NCBI GenBank assembly: GCA_944389615.1
Contig: CALXNA010000001.1
Coordinates: 62,001-126,000, forward strand
Origin: an uncultured Anaerobiospirillum sp.
GTDB taxonomy: Bacteria; Pseudomonadota; Gammaproteobacteria; Enterobacterales; Succinivibrionaceae
Direction of reading: 5' to 3'
DNA: 64,000 nucleotides
This document shows, one piece after another, positions 38,723 through 47,381 of this stretch. A program made the translations under genes and the position numbers. Numbering within the stretch: the stretch's first letter is position 1; each line of letters starts with the position of its first letter. The notes under the pieces were generated by a model. The model had not been told where the DNA came from. It was given only the letters and a program-made list of their open reading frames with translations, and made no database searches.

Positions 38723-39727
38723 ATGTCTGACCTGAACCAAATCTTTAGTGTTGCGGGCGTGCAAGGCGGGGCTGATGCCATCGATTTTGCTCAGTTACCT
38801 CACCGCTGCGACGACGCGACTGCCCCTAAGGTTTTCTTTACCCGTGAGATCACCCCGAAGGGCCTGATCACCGCTTATGAGGCCTTAGGCCGGGTTCCTA
38901 GTGGCAAGGTCGCCTGCAAGCTGTCCTCGGGCGAGGCTGGCAACAAGCACTATTTGCAGCCAGCGCTGATCAAGGACTTGGTGCAAAAGCTCGATGGCAC
39001 CATTGTCGAGTGTAATACCGCCTATGAGGGCGCGCGCTGCCAGAGCGCTGATCACTGGCGCGTGATCAATGAGCACGGCTTCACCGCGATCGCTCCGTTT
39101 GACCTCATGGACGAAGAAGGCGAGATGAAGCTGCCGGTCAAGCACGGCAAGTACTTGCAATATGACATTGTCGGTAACCATCTGCCGCGTTATGACTTCA
39201 TGGTCGTGCTCTCGCACGCCAAGGGCCACACCATGGGCGGCTTCGGCGGTGCCTTAAAGAACATCTCGATCGGTGTTGCCTCGACCCACGGTAAGGGCTT
39301 AATCCATACCGCCGGGCGCACCGAGGAGTTCGGCGGCTTTGCTACCGTCGCTAACGGCGCCTTCTTGAGCAATGACAGCCCAGAGCACAACCAGTTCATT
39401 GAGTCGATGGCCGAGGCCGCGAGCGCCGTCTACGATTACTTTGACCACGGCAAGAAGATGCTCTTCATCTCGGTGGTCAACAACCTCTCGGTTGACTGCG
39501 ACTGCGACGGCAATGCCGCGGCTCCATGCATGCGTGATATCGGCGTCTTAGCCTCGTTAGATCCAGTAGCGATCGACCAAGCCTTCATCGACTTGGTACG
39601 TCTGGCTCCAGATAGCGCCCCGATGCTTGAGCGCATCAACAGCCGTAACGGCACCTTAATCTTGGATCGCGCTAAGGAGTTGGGTGTCGGCAAGAAGCAT
39701 TATCAGTGGGTCGACTTAGACCGCTAA
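38723..39727 (+). CDS. Cytoplasmic DUF362 protein
   Basis: About 334 residues without a signal peptide, beginning MSDLNQIFSVAGVQGGADAI. It shares with its exported neighbour TREITPKGLITAYEALGRVP, KLSSGEAGNKHYLQP, ECNTAYEGAR, HAKGHTMGGFGGALKNISIG, CDCDGN and GVLASLDPVAIDQAFIDLV. ATG 38723 follows AGGAG by seven bases; an earlier ATG at 38567 would add a basic stretch without family resemblance. The pair looks like a duplication in which one copy gained or lost export. Function unknown. Confidence 0.85.
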   Translation: MSDLNQIFSVAGVQGGADAIDFAQLPHRCDDATAPKVFFTREITPKGLITAYEALGRVPSGKVACKLSSGEAGNKHYLQPALIKDLVQKLDGTIVECNTAYEGARCQSADHWRVINEHGFTAIAPFDLMDEEGEMKLPVKHGKYLQYDIVGNHLPRYDFMVVLSHAKGHTMGGFGGALKNISIGVASTHGKGLIHTAGRTEEFGGFATVANGAFLSNDSPEHNQFIESMAEAASAVYDYFDHGKKMLFISVVNNLSVDCDCDGNAAAPCMRDIGVLASLDPVAIDQAFIDLVRLAPDSAPMLERINSRNGTLILDRAKELGVGKKHYQWVDLDR

Positions 39728-39748
39728 GTGATAGCTTAAGCCCAGAGA

Positions 39749-39784
39749 GCAGGGGGCCAAATCCGTCCGGATTTGGCCCCCTGC
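39749..39784. terminator. Strong 16-bp hairpin between convergent genes
   Basis: GCAGGGGGCCAAATCC (39749-39764) pairs perfectly with GGATTTGGCCCCCTGC (39769-39784), loop GTCC. It lies between the plus-strand DUF362 gene and the minus-strand ilvD end and probably serves both, though the T-runs are weak. Confidence 0.75.
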
Positions 39785-39790
39785 TGTTGG

Positions 39791-39872
39791 GCCCCGCCGA
39801 CGGCGGGGCGGCGGCGTGAGCCGCGGCGCGCACTGCGCGCAGCTGCGAGGCGCGCGCTGCCGCGAAGGCAGC
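39791..39872. repeat. Cluster of four short GC palindromes
   Basis: Four back-to-back stems: GCCCCGCCG-A-CGGCGGGGC (39791-39809), GCGGC-GTGA-GCCGC (39811-39824), GCGCGC-ACT-GCGCGC (39826-39840) and GCTGCC-GCGAA-GGCAGC (39856-39872). They fill the gap to the ilvD stop and are unlike coding DNA. Confidence 0.6.
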
Positions 39873-39875
39873 GGC

Positions 39876-41714
39876 TTAGCGCAGCTTAGCTAAGTCGCGG
39901 ACGCCGCCCTTATCGGCCGAAGCGGCCAAGGAAGCGTAGGTTTTCAAGGCGGTGGAGACAACGCGGTCGCGGTGTTGTGGCTGGTAGGCAAAGGTGCCGC
40001 GCTGCTCCATCTGAGCTTGACGCTCTTGAAGCTCCTCATCGCTGACGGTCAGGGAGATGGTGCGGTTTGGAATGTCGATCTTGATCATATCGCCATCCTT
40101 GACCAAGGCGATGGTGCCGCCGTTTGCGGCCTCCGGCGAAACGTGGCCAATCGACAGACCCGAGGTGCCGCCCGAGAAGCGACCATCGGTGATCAGGGCG
40201 CACTTCTTGCCCAAGCCCATCGACTTTAAGTATGAGGTTGGGTAGAGCATCTCTTGCATGCCAGGTCCGCCCTTTGGGCCTTCGTAACGGATGACGACGA
40301 CATGACCCGGCTTGACCTTGCCCGACAAGATGCCATCGACCGCCTCTTCTTGCGACTCAAAGACAATGGCTGGGCCGACGAAGGTCAAGATGGAGCTGTC
40401 GACACCAGCCGTCTTCACGATGCAGCCATCTTGGGCCAAGTTGCCATAGAGCGCCGCTAAGCCGCCATCTTGGCTGTAGGCATGGGCCAAATCGCGGATG
40501 CAGCCTGTGGCACGGTCTTGGTCGGCTTGTTCAAAGAACTTGTTTTGCGTGAAGGCCTTGATGGAGCGCTCACGGCCCGGGGCGGCCAGATAGAAGTGTT
40601 TGACCTCCGCGTCGTCGGTGACATCGATAGCAAAGCGCTGTAATTGCTCGGCCAGAGTGCATTGCAGCACGGTACGGCAATCGTGGTGGAGCAGACCGGA
40701 CTTATCGAGCTCGTGGAGGATCGACATGATGCCACCGGCACGGTGGACGTCTTCGATATGGAACTCTTGGGTCGATGGGGCGACCTTGCACAGGTGCGGT
40801 ACATGACGCGACAGACGGTCGATGTCGGCCATGGTGAAGTCCACGCCCGCCTCGCAGGCGACCGCTAATAAATGCAGGACGGTATTGGTCGAGCCGCCCA
40901 TGGCGATATCAAGCGACATGGCGTTCTCAAAGGCGTCCTTAGTGGCAATCGAGCGCGGCAGTACCGACTCATCATCGCCTTCGTAGTAGGCCTTAGCCAG
41001 CTTGACGATGAGCTCACCAGCCTTAGTAAAGAGGTTCTTGCGCAGCTCATGGGTGGCAACGATGGTGCCATTGCCCGGCAGGGCTAAGCCTAAGGCTTCG
41101 GTCAAGCAGTTCATCGAGTTGGCGGTGAACATGCCCGAGCACGAGCCGCAGGTTGGGCAGGCGACGCTCTCGACGGCATTGACCTCCTCATCGCTGACCT
41201 TCGGGTCAGCCGAGATGATCATGGCATCGATCAGGTCTAATTTGTGGTGACCCGGCAGGACACCGGCCTCCATGGGGCCACCTGAGACGAAGATGGTTGG
41301 GATATTGAGGCGCATCGTGGCCATCAACATGCCCGGGGTGACCTTGTCGCAGTTGGAGATGCAGACTAAGGCGTCAGCCTTGTGGGCTTGGCACATATAC
41401 TCGACGCTGTCGGCGATGAGCTCACGGCTGGGCAGCGAGTAGAGCATGCCCGAGTGGCCCATGGCGATACCATCGTCGACGGCGATGGTGTTGAACTCCT
41501 TAGCGACGCCACCGGCGGCCTCAATGGCCTGTGCGACTAAGGCACCGACTTCCTTTAAGTGGACGTGGCCTGGGACAAATTGGGTAAAGGAGTTGGCGAT
41601 GGCGATGATCGGTTTGCCAAAGTCTTCATCCTTCATACCGGTGGCCTTCCATAGGGCGCGGGCACCGGCCATCTTGCGGGTTTCGTAGGTGATGCTGGAA
41701 CGATATTTAGGCAT
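39876..41714 (-). CDS. ilvD: Dihydroxy-acid dehydratase
   Basis: 612 residues, full length. Dehydrates 2,3-dihydroxy-isovalerate and -methylvalerate to the keto acids used for valine, isoleucine and leucine. The Fe-S ligand region is seen in [13 protein letters not shown] and [44 protein letters not shown] near the C-terminus is the second family signature. ATG 41714 has AGGAT upstream. It follows ilvE, but a terminator stands between them. Confidence 0.97.
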   Translation of the reverse strand: MPKYRSSITYETRKMAGARALWKATGMKDEDFGKPIIAIANSFTQFVPGHVHLKEVGALVAQAIEAAGGVAKEFNTIAVDDGIAMGHSGMLYSLPSRELIADSVEYMCQAHKADALVCISNCDKVTPGMLMATMRLNIPTIFVSGGPMEAGVLPGHHKLDLIDAMIISADPKVSDEEVNAVESVACPTCGSCSGMFTANSMNCLTEALGLALPGNGTIVATHELRKNLFTKAGELIVKLAKAYYEGDDESVLPRSIATKDAFENAMSLDIAMGGSTNTVLHLLAVACEAGVDFTMADIDRLSRHVPHLCKVAPSTQEFHIEDVHRAGGIMSILHELDKSGLLHHDCRTVLQCTLAEQLQRFAIDVTDDAEVKHFYLAAPGRERSIKAFTQNKFFEQADQDRATGCIRDLAHAYSQDGGLAALYGNLAQDGCIVKTAGVDSSILTFVGPAIVFESQEEAVDGILSGKVKPGHVVVIRYEGPKGGPGMQEMLYPTSYLKSMGLGKKCALITDGRFSGGTSGLSIGHVSPEAANGGTIALVKDGDMIKIDIPNRTISLTVSDEELQERQAQMEQRGTFAYQPQHRDRVVSTALKTYASLAASADKGGVRDLAKLR

Positions 41715-41864
41715 GGGATAATCCTGATAGTGGGCACAAGGCTGCGCTCAGAGCGCATGGCTGCGCGCAGCAGGCAGCGAGCGCAGGCGACCTGCGCCGG
41801 GCAGCGTACAGAGCACACAGTGGGCGTGGCAGAGCAGTCTGCGTGGCAGAGCATAAGCCTGATG

Positions 41865-41888
41865 AAAAAAGGCCCCGTGCGGGGCCTT
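41865..41888 (-). terminator. Terminator or attenuator between ilvE and ilvD
   Basis: AAGGCCCC-GTGC-GGGGCCTT (41869-41888); on the minus strand it is followed by six T residues (A-run 41865-41870). A textbook intrinsic terminator in the direction of ilvE to ilvD, 150 bp before ilvD. It either separates the two genes or acts as an attenuator. Confidence 0.85.
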
Positions 41889-41932
41889 GAACGGCCCATC
41901 CCGACCACGAGACGGGCAAGGCTTAATTATCC

Positions 41933-42871
41933 TTACTTCTTAACTGGAGTGAGCCAGCCCCACTTGTCTTCAATCTTGCCTTGAACCAAGTTGAAGAAGG
42001 TCTCTTGCAGCTGCTTGGTGATTGGGCCGCGCTTACCGGCGCCGACGTCGATGCCGTCGATCGAGGCAATTGGGGTGATCTCAGCGGCGGTGCCCGAGAA
42101 GAAGGCCTCATCGGCTAAGTAGCACATCTCACGCTGCATCTTCTGCTCGTAAACAGGGATGCCTAAGACGTCGCGAGCGAGTTTGACGATGGCGTCACGG
42201 GTGATGCCCGGGAGCAGGCCATTGGTGAATGGGGCGGTGTATAAGGCGCCGTCCTTAACAAAGAAGACGTTCTCACCTGAGCCCTCGGAGATGAAGCCGT
42301 CGGTGTCTAAGGCGATAGCCTCGACATAGCCGTTTTGGACGGCCTCGTTGGAGATTAAGATCGAGGAGAGGTAGTTACCGGCAGCTTTGGCCTCGGTTGG
42401 GATGGTGTTCGGGGCTAAACGGTGCCAGCTGGAAACGCCGACCTTAACGCCCTTCTCTAAGCCATCCTCGCCTAAGTAAGCGCCCCATGGCATGGCGGCA
42501 ACCATGACCTGAGCCTGCGAGCCCGCAGGGAAGCGAACGCCTAAGCCGACGTTGCCCATGAATATGAGGGGACGGATGTAGCCCGACTCTAAGCCGTTCT
42601 CAGTGATGATGTCGCAGCAGGCCTGCTTGACTTGCTCCTTGGTGAAAGGAACTGGGAAGCGGTAGATCTTAGCGGAGTTGAACAGACGGTCGATGTGCTC
42701 GTTTAAGCGGAATACGCATGGGCCCTTCGGGGTCGAGTAAGCACGAATGCCCTCAAACACTGCGGTGCCATAGTGTAAAGCATGCGATAAGACGTGAACC
42801 TTAGCATCAGCATAAGGGATCATCTTGCCGTCCATCCAGATGTACTTAGTTGGGGTGTTGTTTAAGCTCAT
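41933..42871 (-). CDS. ilvE: Branched-chain amino acid aminotransferase
   Basis: 312 residues, PLP fold type IV. Last step of valine, isoleucine and leucine synthesis. Seen: KYIWMDGKMIPYADAKVHVLSHALHYGTAVFEGIRAY, the PLP lysine in TEAKAAGNYLSSILISNEA, VEAIALDTDGFISEGSGENVF and LLPGITRDAIVKLA. AGGAG lies before ATG 42871. Confidence 0.97.
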   Translation of the reverse strand: MSLNNTPTKYIWMDGKMIPYADAKVHVLSHALHYGTAVFEGIRAYSTPKGPCVFRLNEHIDRLFNSAKIYRFPVPFTKEQVKQACCDIITENGLESGYIRPLIFMGNVGLGVRFPAGSQAQVMVAAMPWGAYLGEDGLEKGVKVGVSSWHRLAPNTIPTEAKAAGNYLSSILISNEAVQNGYVEAIALDTDGFISEGSGENVFFVKDGALYTAPFTNGLLPGITRDAIVKLARDVLGIPVYEQKMQREMCYLADEAFFSGTAAEITPIASIDGIDVGAGKRGPITKQLQETFFNLVQGKIEDKWGWLTPVKK

Positions 42872-43341
42872 GATTAAACTCCTATGTCGCTGCTCTTCGT
42901 TGCGTCCTAGACCCTAGATGGCACCACGCCATCTGACGCAGCCCCGCACCGGGGGCAAAGCCTCAAGGCCCCTCGTGGGCCAAGAGGGCGTGGCAATGAG
43001 GCAAGGGCACCGCTCATTGCGCGAGCAGCTCAAATTAAGCCTTAATAAGTTGGTCGCAGGCGACCAGTAAAAAGCATCATAGCGCGATCTGAGCGCGCCC
43101 TCGGTGGAGCGGCGCTGCTGCCTTAGCTTAGTGCAGCGGCACGGCGCAACCACCGGCAGGCGGCAGCCCAGCGCGCCGGTTTGGTGCACAAAGTGATGGC
43201 GTGGCATCGCGCCTTTTCAAGCCAGTCAAGCGCAGCATTAGTGCGGTAAGCTGGGAACGTGCACACAGAAATTGGTAAAGTGGTTGAGGGTGAGCCCTAT
43301 AAAGGTGCAGCTTCTTGCACTCTTGTAGAGCGGCAAGCTGC
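42872..43341. other. ilvE upstream region
   Basis: About 470 bp with no credible gene. Stems: AGATGGC/GCCATCT (42916-42934) and TGGTCGC/GCGACCA near 43051-43066. These could form a regulated ilvE leader, but I could not find a leader peptide rich in Ile, Leu or Val. Confidence 0.35.
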
Positions 43342-43365
43342 GGTCTAAGGCCGTAGCCTCAGACC
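43342..43365 (-). terminator. Hairpin after the BASS transporter gene
   Basis: GGTCTAAGGC-CGTA-GCCTCAGACC, ten pairs with one mismatch, seven bases past the stop of the transporter gene on the minus strand. No T-run follows, so it is a weak terminator at best. Confidence 0.4.
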
Positions 43366-43371
43366 AGAGCG

Positions 43372-44337
43372 TTAGGCCTGCTTGGCAGCCTGCTCGGCAG
43401 CGACGTCCTCGTCATCCTTCATATTGGCAAAGATGGTGGCGAGGATTGGGCCGGAGATGTTGTGCCAGACCGAGAAGATGGCCGAAGGCACAGCCGACAA
43501 TGGGTCGAAGTGAGCCATCGCTAAGGCGACGCCTAAACCGGAGTTTTGCATGCCAACCTCGATGGAGAGGGCCTTGCGCTTCTTGAGGTTCATGCGGAAC
43601 AGCTTGGCTAAGAGGTAGCCTAAGGCCAAACCTAAGCAGTTATGCAAGATGACCACAGCGAAGATCAACAAGCCGGTCTTGGCGATCTGATCGCGGCTGA
43701 CCGCAACCACCGCTACTACGATGGCGATGATGGCAAAGACGGAGATCAAAGGCAGGGCCGAGACGGCGACTGCTAAGTGCTTGCCGAAGAGGGCGTTGAC
43801 GATAACACCGGCGACGATTGGTAAGATCACGATGTTGATGATCGACAGGAACATCGACATCGGGTCAACTTCGACCCATTGCTGGGCGAAGAGGTAGATC
43901 AGGGCTGGGGTGACGATTGGGGCCATGACCGTGGTGCAGGCCGAGATGGTGACCGACAGTGGCACATCACCGCGCCCTAAGAAGGTCATAACGTTGGAGG
44001 CGGTACCGCCCGGGCAGCAGCCGACCAAGATGACGCCGACGGCGATCTCCGATGGCAGACTCAAGACTACGCACAGGCCGTAGGCCAAGAGCGGCATGAT
44101 GACGAACTGGCCTAAGATGCCGATTAAGACGTCAAAAGGACGCTTGACCACCTCGGAGAAGTCCTTGGCCTTTAAGGTCAGGCCCATACCGAACATGACG
44201 ATGCCCAGCAAGATGCTGATGTAAGGAGCAAGGAAGGTGAAGGCTGCCGGAGCAAAGAACGCAATCACGGCGGCGACGATGACCCAGAGCGCAAAGGTTT
44301 TGCCAAAGAACGCACTCAATTTCGCTAATGTCTGCAT
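43372..44337 (-). CDS. Bile acid:sodium symporter (BASS) family transporter
   Basis: About 321 residues with nine to ten membrane segments. Family features: MFGMGLTLKAKDFSEVVKRP, VGCCPGGTASNVMTFLGRGDVPLSV and IEVGMQNSGLGVALAMAHF, the discontinuous-helix crossover motifs. Related proteins carry bile acids, pantoate/pantothenate (PanS) or keto acids; I cannot choose the substrate. Start taken at ATG 44337 with GGAGG upstream; the longer frame to 44457 is unlikely. Confidence 0.88.
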   Translation of the reverse strand: MQTLAKLSAFFGKTFALWVIVAAVIAFFAPAAFTFLAPYISILLGIVMFGMGLTLKAKDFSEVVKRPFDVLIGILGQFVIMPLLAYGLCVVLSLPSEIAVGVILVGCCPGGTASNVMTFLGRGDVPLSVTISACTTVMAPIVTPALIYLFAQQWVEVDPMSMFLSIINIVILPIVAGVIVNALFGKHLAVAVSALPLISVFAIIAIVVAVVAVSRDQIAKTGLLIFAVVILHNCLGLALGYLLAKLFRMNLKKRKALSIEVGMQNSGLGVALAMAHFDPLSAVPSAIFSVWHNISGPILATIFANMKDDEDVAAEQAAKQA

Positions 44338-45775
44338 AGGGCCTCCAGTGCCTCGGCGCTGCCAGCAGCGCTCTGCTGCGCAGGCGCAGCCGGTAGGCAA
44401 CTGTATCTTCTGACTGAAAAGAGAAAATAGTAAGTCCGTACCTGACAGGCCCAGCACTTACTATTTATCTAGAATGGGTTTGTTATTGCGCCAAGCTGGA
44501 TCGCACTTCTAAAGAAGAGCCCGCGCTCTTCTGGGATCCAAATTCCGGCTCAAGCCTGAGTGCTTGCCGCTTGAGGCCATTGTAGAGAGCAAAACCAAGA
44601 GTGCATCTTTGTGCCCCGTATTGATGCACCAACATGGCTATTCCCAAAAATGTCACGTCCAATGCACCAAAAAAGATCAAAAACCGGGGCAGCCCGCCCC
44701 CGTTTGCCCGCTAGCGGAGCGCTCCCGTAGTACGCCCTGTCCGCTTGAGGGCAGCACAGTTCCTGTGGGCCGGACATCGCTCAGCAGCGCGTCACTGGCC
44801 CCCTGCGCGCAACTGGCGCCTGCCACTGTAGCTGTTGAGGACAGGGCGCCTGCTGGGCAGCGGCGGTCTTAGCCGTCGACCTGAGCGCTCAGTCAACCAC
44901 GCGTTGCACGCTGAGGACAGTCAGCCGCTCTGGAGCGCGATGTCCTTGGCTGTTGGCCCGCTGCGCGCAACCGGGCGCCTATCGCTGTGGCGGTTGATGG
45001 CAGGTTGCCTGTTGGTAGCGCTGTCCGTGGCCGTAATGTTGCGGCAGCTTGGTCGTGCGGAGACTCCGGTTTGCTGGCTGGGTGCTTTGAGACGGTGCGG
45101 GCTACAGCAATGAAAATTTGTAACATTTGGGCCTTGCGGGCAAGTTGCCGGAAACTGGATGTAAGCGTTTTCTGTTGGGGCCCAGTAAGGGCACAGGGCG
45201 CGGGTGGTGCGCTCCTTGTTTGCGACTTGGTTTGTGGTGTGTGTTGTGCATTTCGTGCTTTTGCTTGCATTGAGCACAACGCCCGCGCGTCACCTGCCGT
45301 AAGGCCAGTCCATGGGGCAGCGACGGCCTCGTTAAAGCCGTGCGCAAGCGCTGATTCTCGCAAGCTTAAGTGTGCGTTTGAGCACAGTTTAGGCCTTGTC
45401 CTTTTGCCTTGTCGGGGGCTCTAAGGGATAATCACAGCCGCACACTGCACAGGGCGGGCACTTGGCTGCATACGGCTGCGGCCGCGCGCAGGTTAGTGAC
45501 AACGCAGGTGAACGTTGCGCTCATGGGCAGGGGCAAGATCAAGGCTTACTTCTTACTTGCAATCCCTCACTCCTAGGTGGTGGAAAGGCCTTTTGGTCGG
45601 TGTAAATGTGACATAGTTTCATTGACCAACAGGGATTAGCGCTTTACATCGGAGCTGCTGCAGGCTAGCGCCTGCTTGGGGGCTCGCTTTGGTTAGGTAG
45701 GTAAGAACTGCGGTATGGTGCCGTAGCTAGGTGGGGCCTTAGTTATGTCAACTTCACAGTTGGGGTTACGTCGTT
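44338..45775. other. 1.4-kb region without a credible gene
   Basis: Several frames exist on both strands but none looks like a protein. Contents: an 11-bp inverted repeat at 44425-44466; a 60-bp degenerate direct repeat (about 44798-44861 and 44957-45020, offset 158 bp); a TTGGTC/GACCAA inverted repeat (45593-45598, 45624-45629) surrounding a TGTGA sequence upstream of the PTS gene. It may be decayed sequence plus the PTS promoter. Confidence 0.45.
44425..44466. terminator. 11-bp inverted repeat upstream of the BASS gene
   Basis: AAATAGTAAGT (44425-44435) pairs exactly with ACTTACTATTT (44456-44466), 20-nt loop. In the minus direction it is followed by TTCTCTTTT. It is AT-rich against a GC-rich background, so it may be a terminator of a lost upstream gene, an operator or a mobile-element trace. 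Confidence 0.4.
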
Positions 45776-47221
45776 ATGATGAAATATCTCCAGCGACTTG
45801 GTAAGTCCTTAATGCTGCCAGTCGCATGCTTGCCGGTGGCAGGCATTCTCATGGGTTTAGGTTACCTGCTCGCACCAACCACAATGCAAGGTGGCGCAGC
45901 TGAGCAATCCTTTGCCTTACTGCTTGGTACCTTCTTCGTCCAAGCTGGTGGTGCCATTATCAACAATATGTCCGTGCTCTTTGCCATCGGCGTGGCCGTC
46001 GGTATGGCCAAGGAGCAAGAGGGTACCCCAGCTTTAGCCGGTATCGTTGCTTGGTTCGTAGTCCAAACGCTGTTAGGCCCGGGCTTCGTTGCGGTCTTAA
46101 CCGGTGGTGAAGTTGATCCGTCCTACACCAAGATCAACAACCAGTTCATCGGTATCCTGTGCGGTATCATTGGCGCCACCTGCTACAACCGCTTCAGCAC
46201 CACTAAGCTGCCAGACTTCTTAGCCTTCTTCTCGGGCAAGCGTTCGGTCGCCATTGTCACTGCGGTGGTCGCCATCATCTTATCGGCCATCCTCTACTTC
46301 ATCTGGCCTTTGGTTTACAACGCTCTGGTTCTGGTCGGCGAGTCGATTATCTCGATTGGCGCAGTCGGTGCCGGTATCTACGCCTTCTTAAACCGCCTCT
46401 TGATCCCGATTGGCATGCACCACGCCTTAAACGCTGTCTTCTGGTTTGACGTCGCCGGCATCTCCGACTTAACCAAGTTCTGGTCGGGCCAAGGCGAGTA
46501 CGGTGTCACCGGCCAATACATGGTCGGCTTTTTCCCGGTCATGATGTTCTGCGTACCAGCTATCGCCTTAGCTATGTACCAGTGCGCCAAACCTTCGCGC
46601 AAGAAGGCGGTCTTAGGTCTCTTTGCCTCGGCGGCATTCTGCTCGTTCTTTACTGGCGTTACCGAGCCATTAGAGTTCTCGTTCATGTTCTTGGCTCCAG
46701 GCCTTTACGTCCTGTACGCTGCAATGTGCGGTATCACCGCCGCCATTACGGTCATGTTGCCAATCCGTGCGGGCTTCTCCTTCTCGGCCGGCTTCCTTGA
46801 CTTATTCTTCTCCTCGCAGACTCCTCTGGCCCAAAACCCATGGATGGTCTGCATTGTCGGTATCATCGCCGCGGTCATCTTCTACACCGTATTCCGCATT
46901 GTGATCGTCAAGTTCGATCTCAAGACCCCAGGTCGTGAGGACGACGATGCCGCTCCTAAGGCTACCCTCAAGGGTGACGCTGCCTTCGTTGCCTACGCTG
47001 AGAAGGTCTTAGAGGGCTTAGGTGGTAAGGACAATATCACAGTCTGCGACAACTGCATCACCCGCATCCGCTGCGAGGTTAAGGATCGCTCCAAAGTCAA
47101 CGACGATATCTTAAAGGCCGCCGGTGCCCGGGGCGTACTCCACCCATCTGACACCGCAGTTCAGATCATCGTCGGTACGCAAGTTCAGTTCGTAGTCGAC
47201 GAGTTAAAGAAGATGCTCTAA
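45776..47221 (+). CDS. PTS EIICB component, N-acetylglucosamine (NagE-like)
   Basis: 481 residues. The EIIC membrane part (about 1-380) starts KYLQRLGKSLMLPVACLPVAGILMGLGYLL and has LNRLLIPIGMHHALNAVFWFD and FFTGVTEPLEFSFMFLAPGLY, closest in my recollection to NagE. EIIB (about 400-481) carries the phosphorylated Cys in CDNCITRIRC. E. coli NagE also has an EIIA domain; here it is absent, so a separate EIIA (such as Crr) is required. Glucose or glucosamine is possible. Two adjacent ATGs, 45776 and 45779, with a weak GGGG upstream. Confidence 0.88.
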   Translation: MMKYLQRLGKSLMLPVACLPVAGILMGLGYLLAPTTMQGGAAEQSFALLLGTFFVQAGGAIINNMSVLFAIGVAVGMAKEQEGTPALAGIVAWFVVQTLLGPGFVAVLTGGEVDPSYTKINNQFIGILCGIIGATCYNRFSTTKLPDFLAFFSGKRSVAIVTAVVAIILSAILYFIWPLVYNALVLVGESIISIGAVGAGIYAFLNRLLIPIGMHHALNAVFWFDVAGISDLTKFWSGQGEYGVTGQYMVGFFPVMMFCVPAIALAMYQCAKPSRKKAVLGLFASAAFCSFFTGVTEPLEFSFMFLAPGLYVLYAAMCGITAAITVMLPIRAGFSFSAGFLDLFFSSQTPLAQNPWMVCIVGIIAAVIFYTVFRIVIVKFDLKTPGREDDDAAPKATLKGDAAFVAYAEKVLEGLGGKDNITVCDNCITRIRCEVKDRSKVNDDILKAAGARGVLHPSDTAVQIIVGTQVQFVVDELKKML

Positions 47222-47251
47222 AGCCCAGCTTAGACCAGCATCAAGACGGGA

Positions 47252-47277
47252 GGCACTTGGGCGCAAGCTCAGGTGCC
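47252..47277 (+). terminator. Terminator after the PTS gene
   Basis: GGCACTTGGGC (47252-47262) with GCTCAGGTGCC (47267-47277), an 11-bp stem with two G-U pairs and a GCAA loop, followed by TTCTG. It lies 31 bp after the PTS stop. Confidence 0.6.
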
Positions 47278-47296
47278 TTCTGCGTCTGAGCCCTCG

Positions 47297-47302
47297 TATA
47301 AT
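47297..47302 (+). promoter_or_regulatory. uvrC -10 element
   Basis: A perfect TATAAT 80 bp before the preferred uvrC ATG. A transcript starting near 47309 would exclude the earlier in-frame start at 47301. The -35 is poor. Confidence 0.5.
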
Positions 47303-47381
47303 GGCACCAAGCGTCCACGGCGCAAGTTTCCGTGGAGCCAGTTCCCGTGGAATCACGTTCCCAGTCCGACCAGAGGTGCCC

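Noticed and set aside
41633..41908. Cys-rich possible leader peptide before ilvD
   Set aside because: No Ile/Leu/Val runs as expected for attenuation; overlaps ilvD out of frame and has no Shine-Dalgarno.
43030..43080. Short minus-strand peptide MMLFTGRLRPTY before ilvE
   Set aside because: Too short and without branched-chain codon runs; start site not supported. Kept only as a hairpin note.
42914..43207. 97-residue minus-strand frame upstream of ilvE
   Set aside because: Cys/Arg/Pro-rich, no family resemblance, ends in the ilvE leader; looks like chance in GC-rich DNA.
44483..44680. Minus-strand 65-residue frame, faintly like a transposase end
   Set aside because: No catalytic motif and no inverted repeats defining an element; I could not name a family.
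44893..45424. Long overlapping frames on both strands in the 1.4-kb gap
   Set aside because: Composition is Ala/Arg/Ser/Pro-rich or Cys-rich on both strands, with no domain and no ribosome site.
45605..45626. CRP-like site TGTGACATAGTTTCAT upstream of the PTS gene
   Set aside because: The right half-site deviates too much from TCACA; left as an observation within the intergenic entry.
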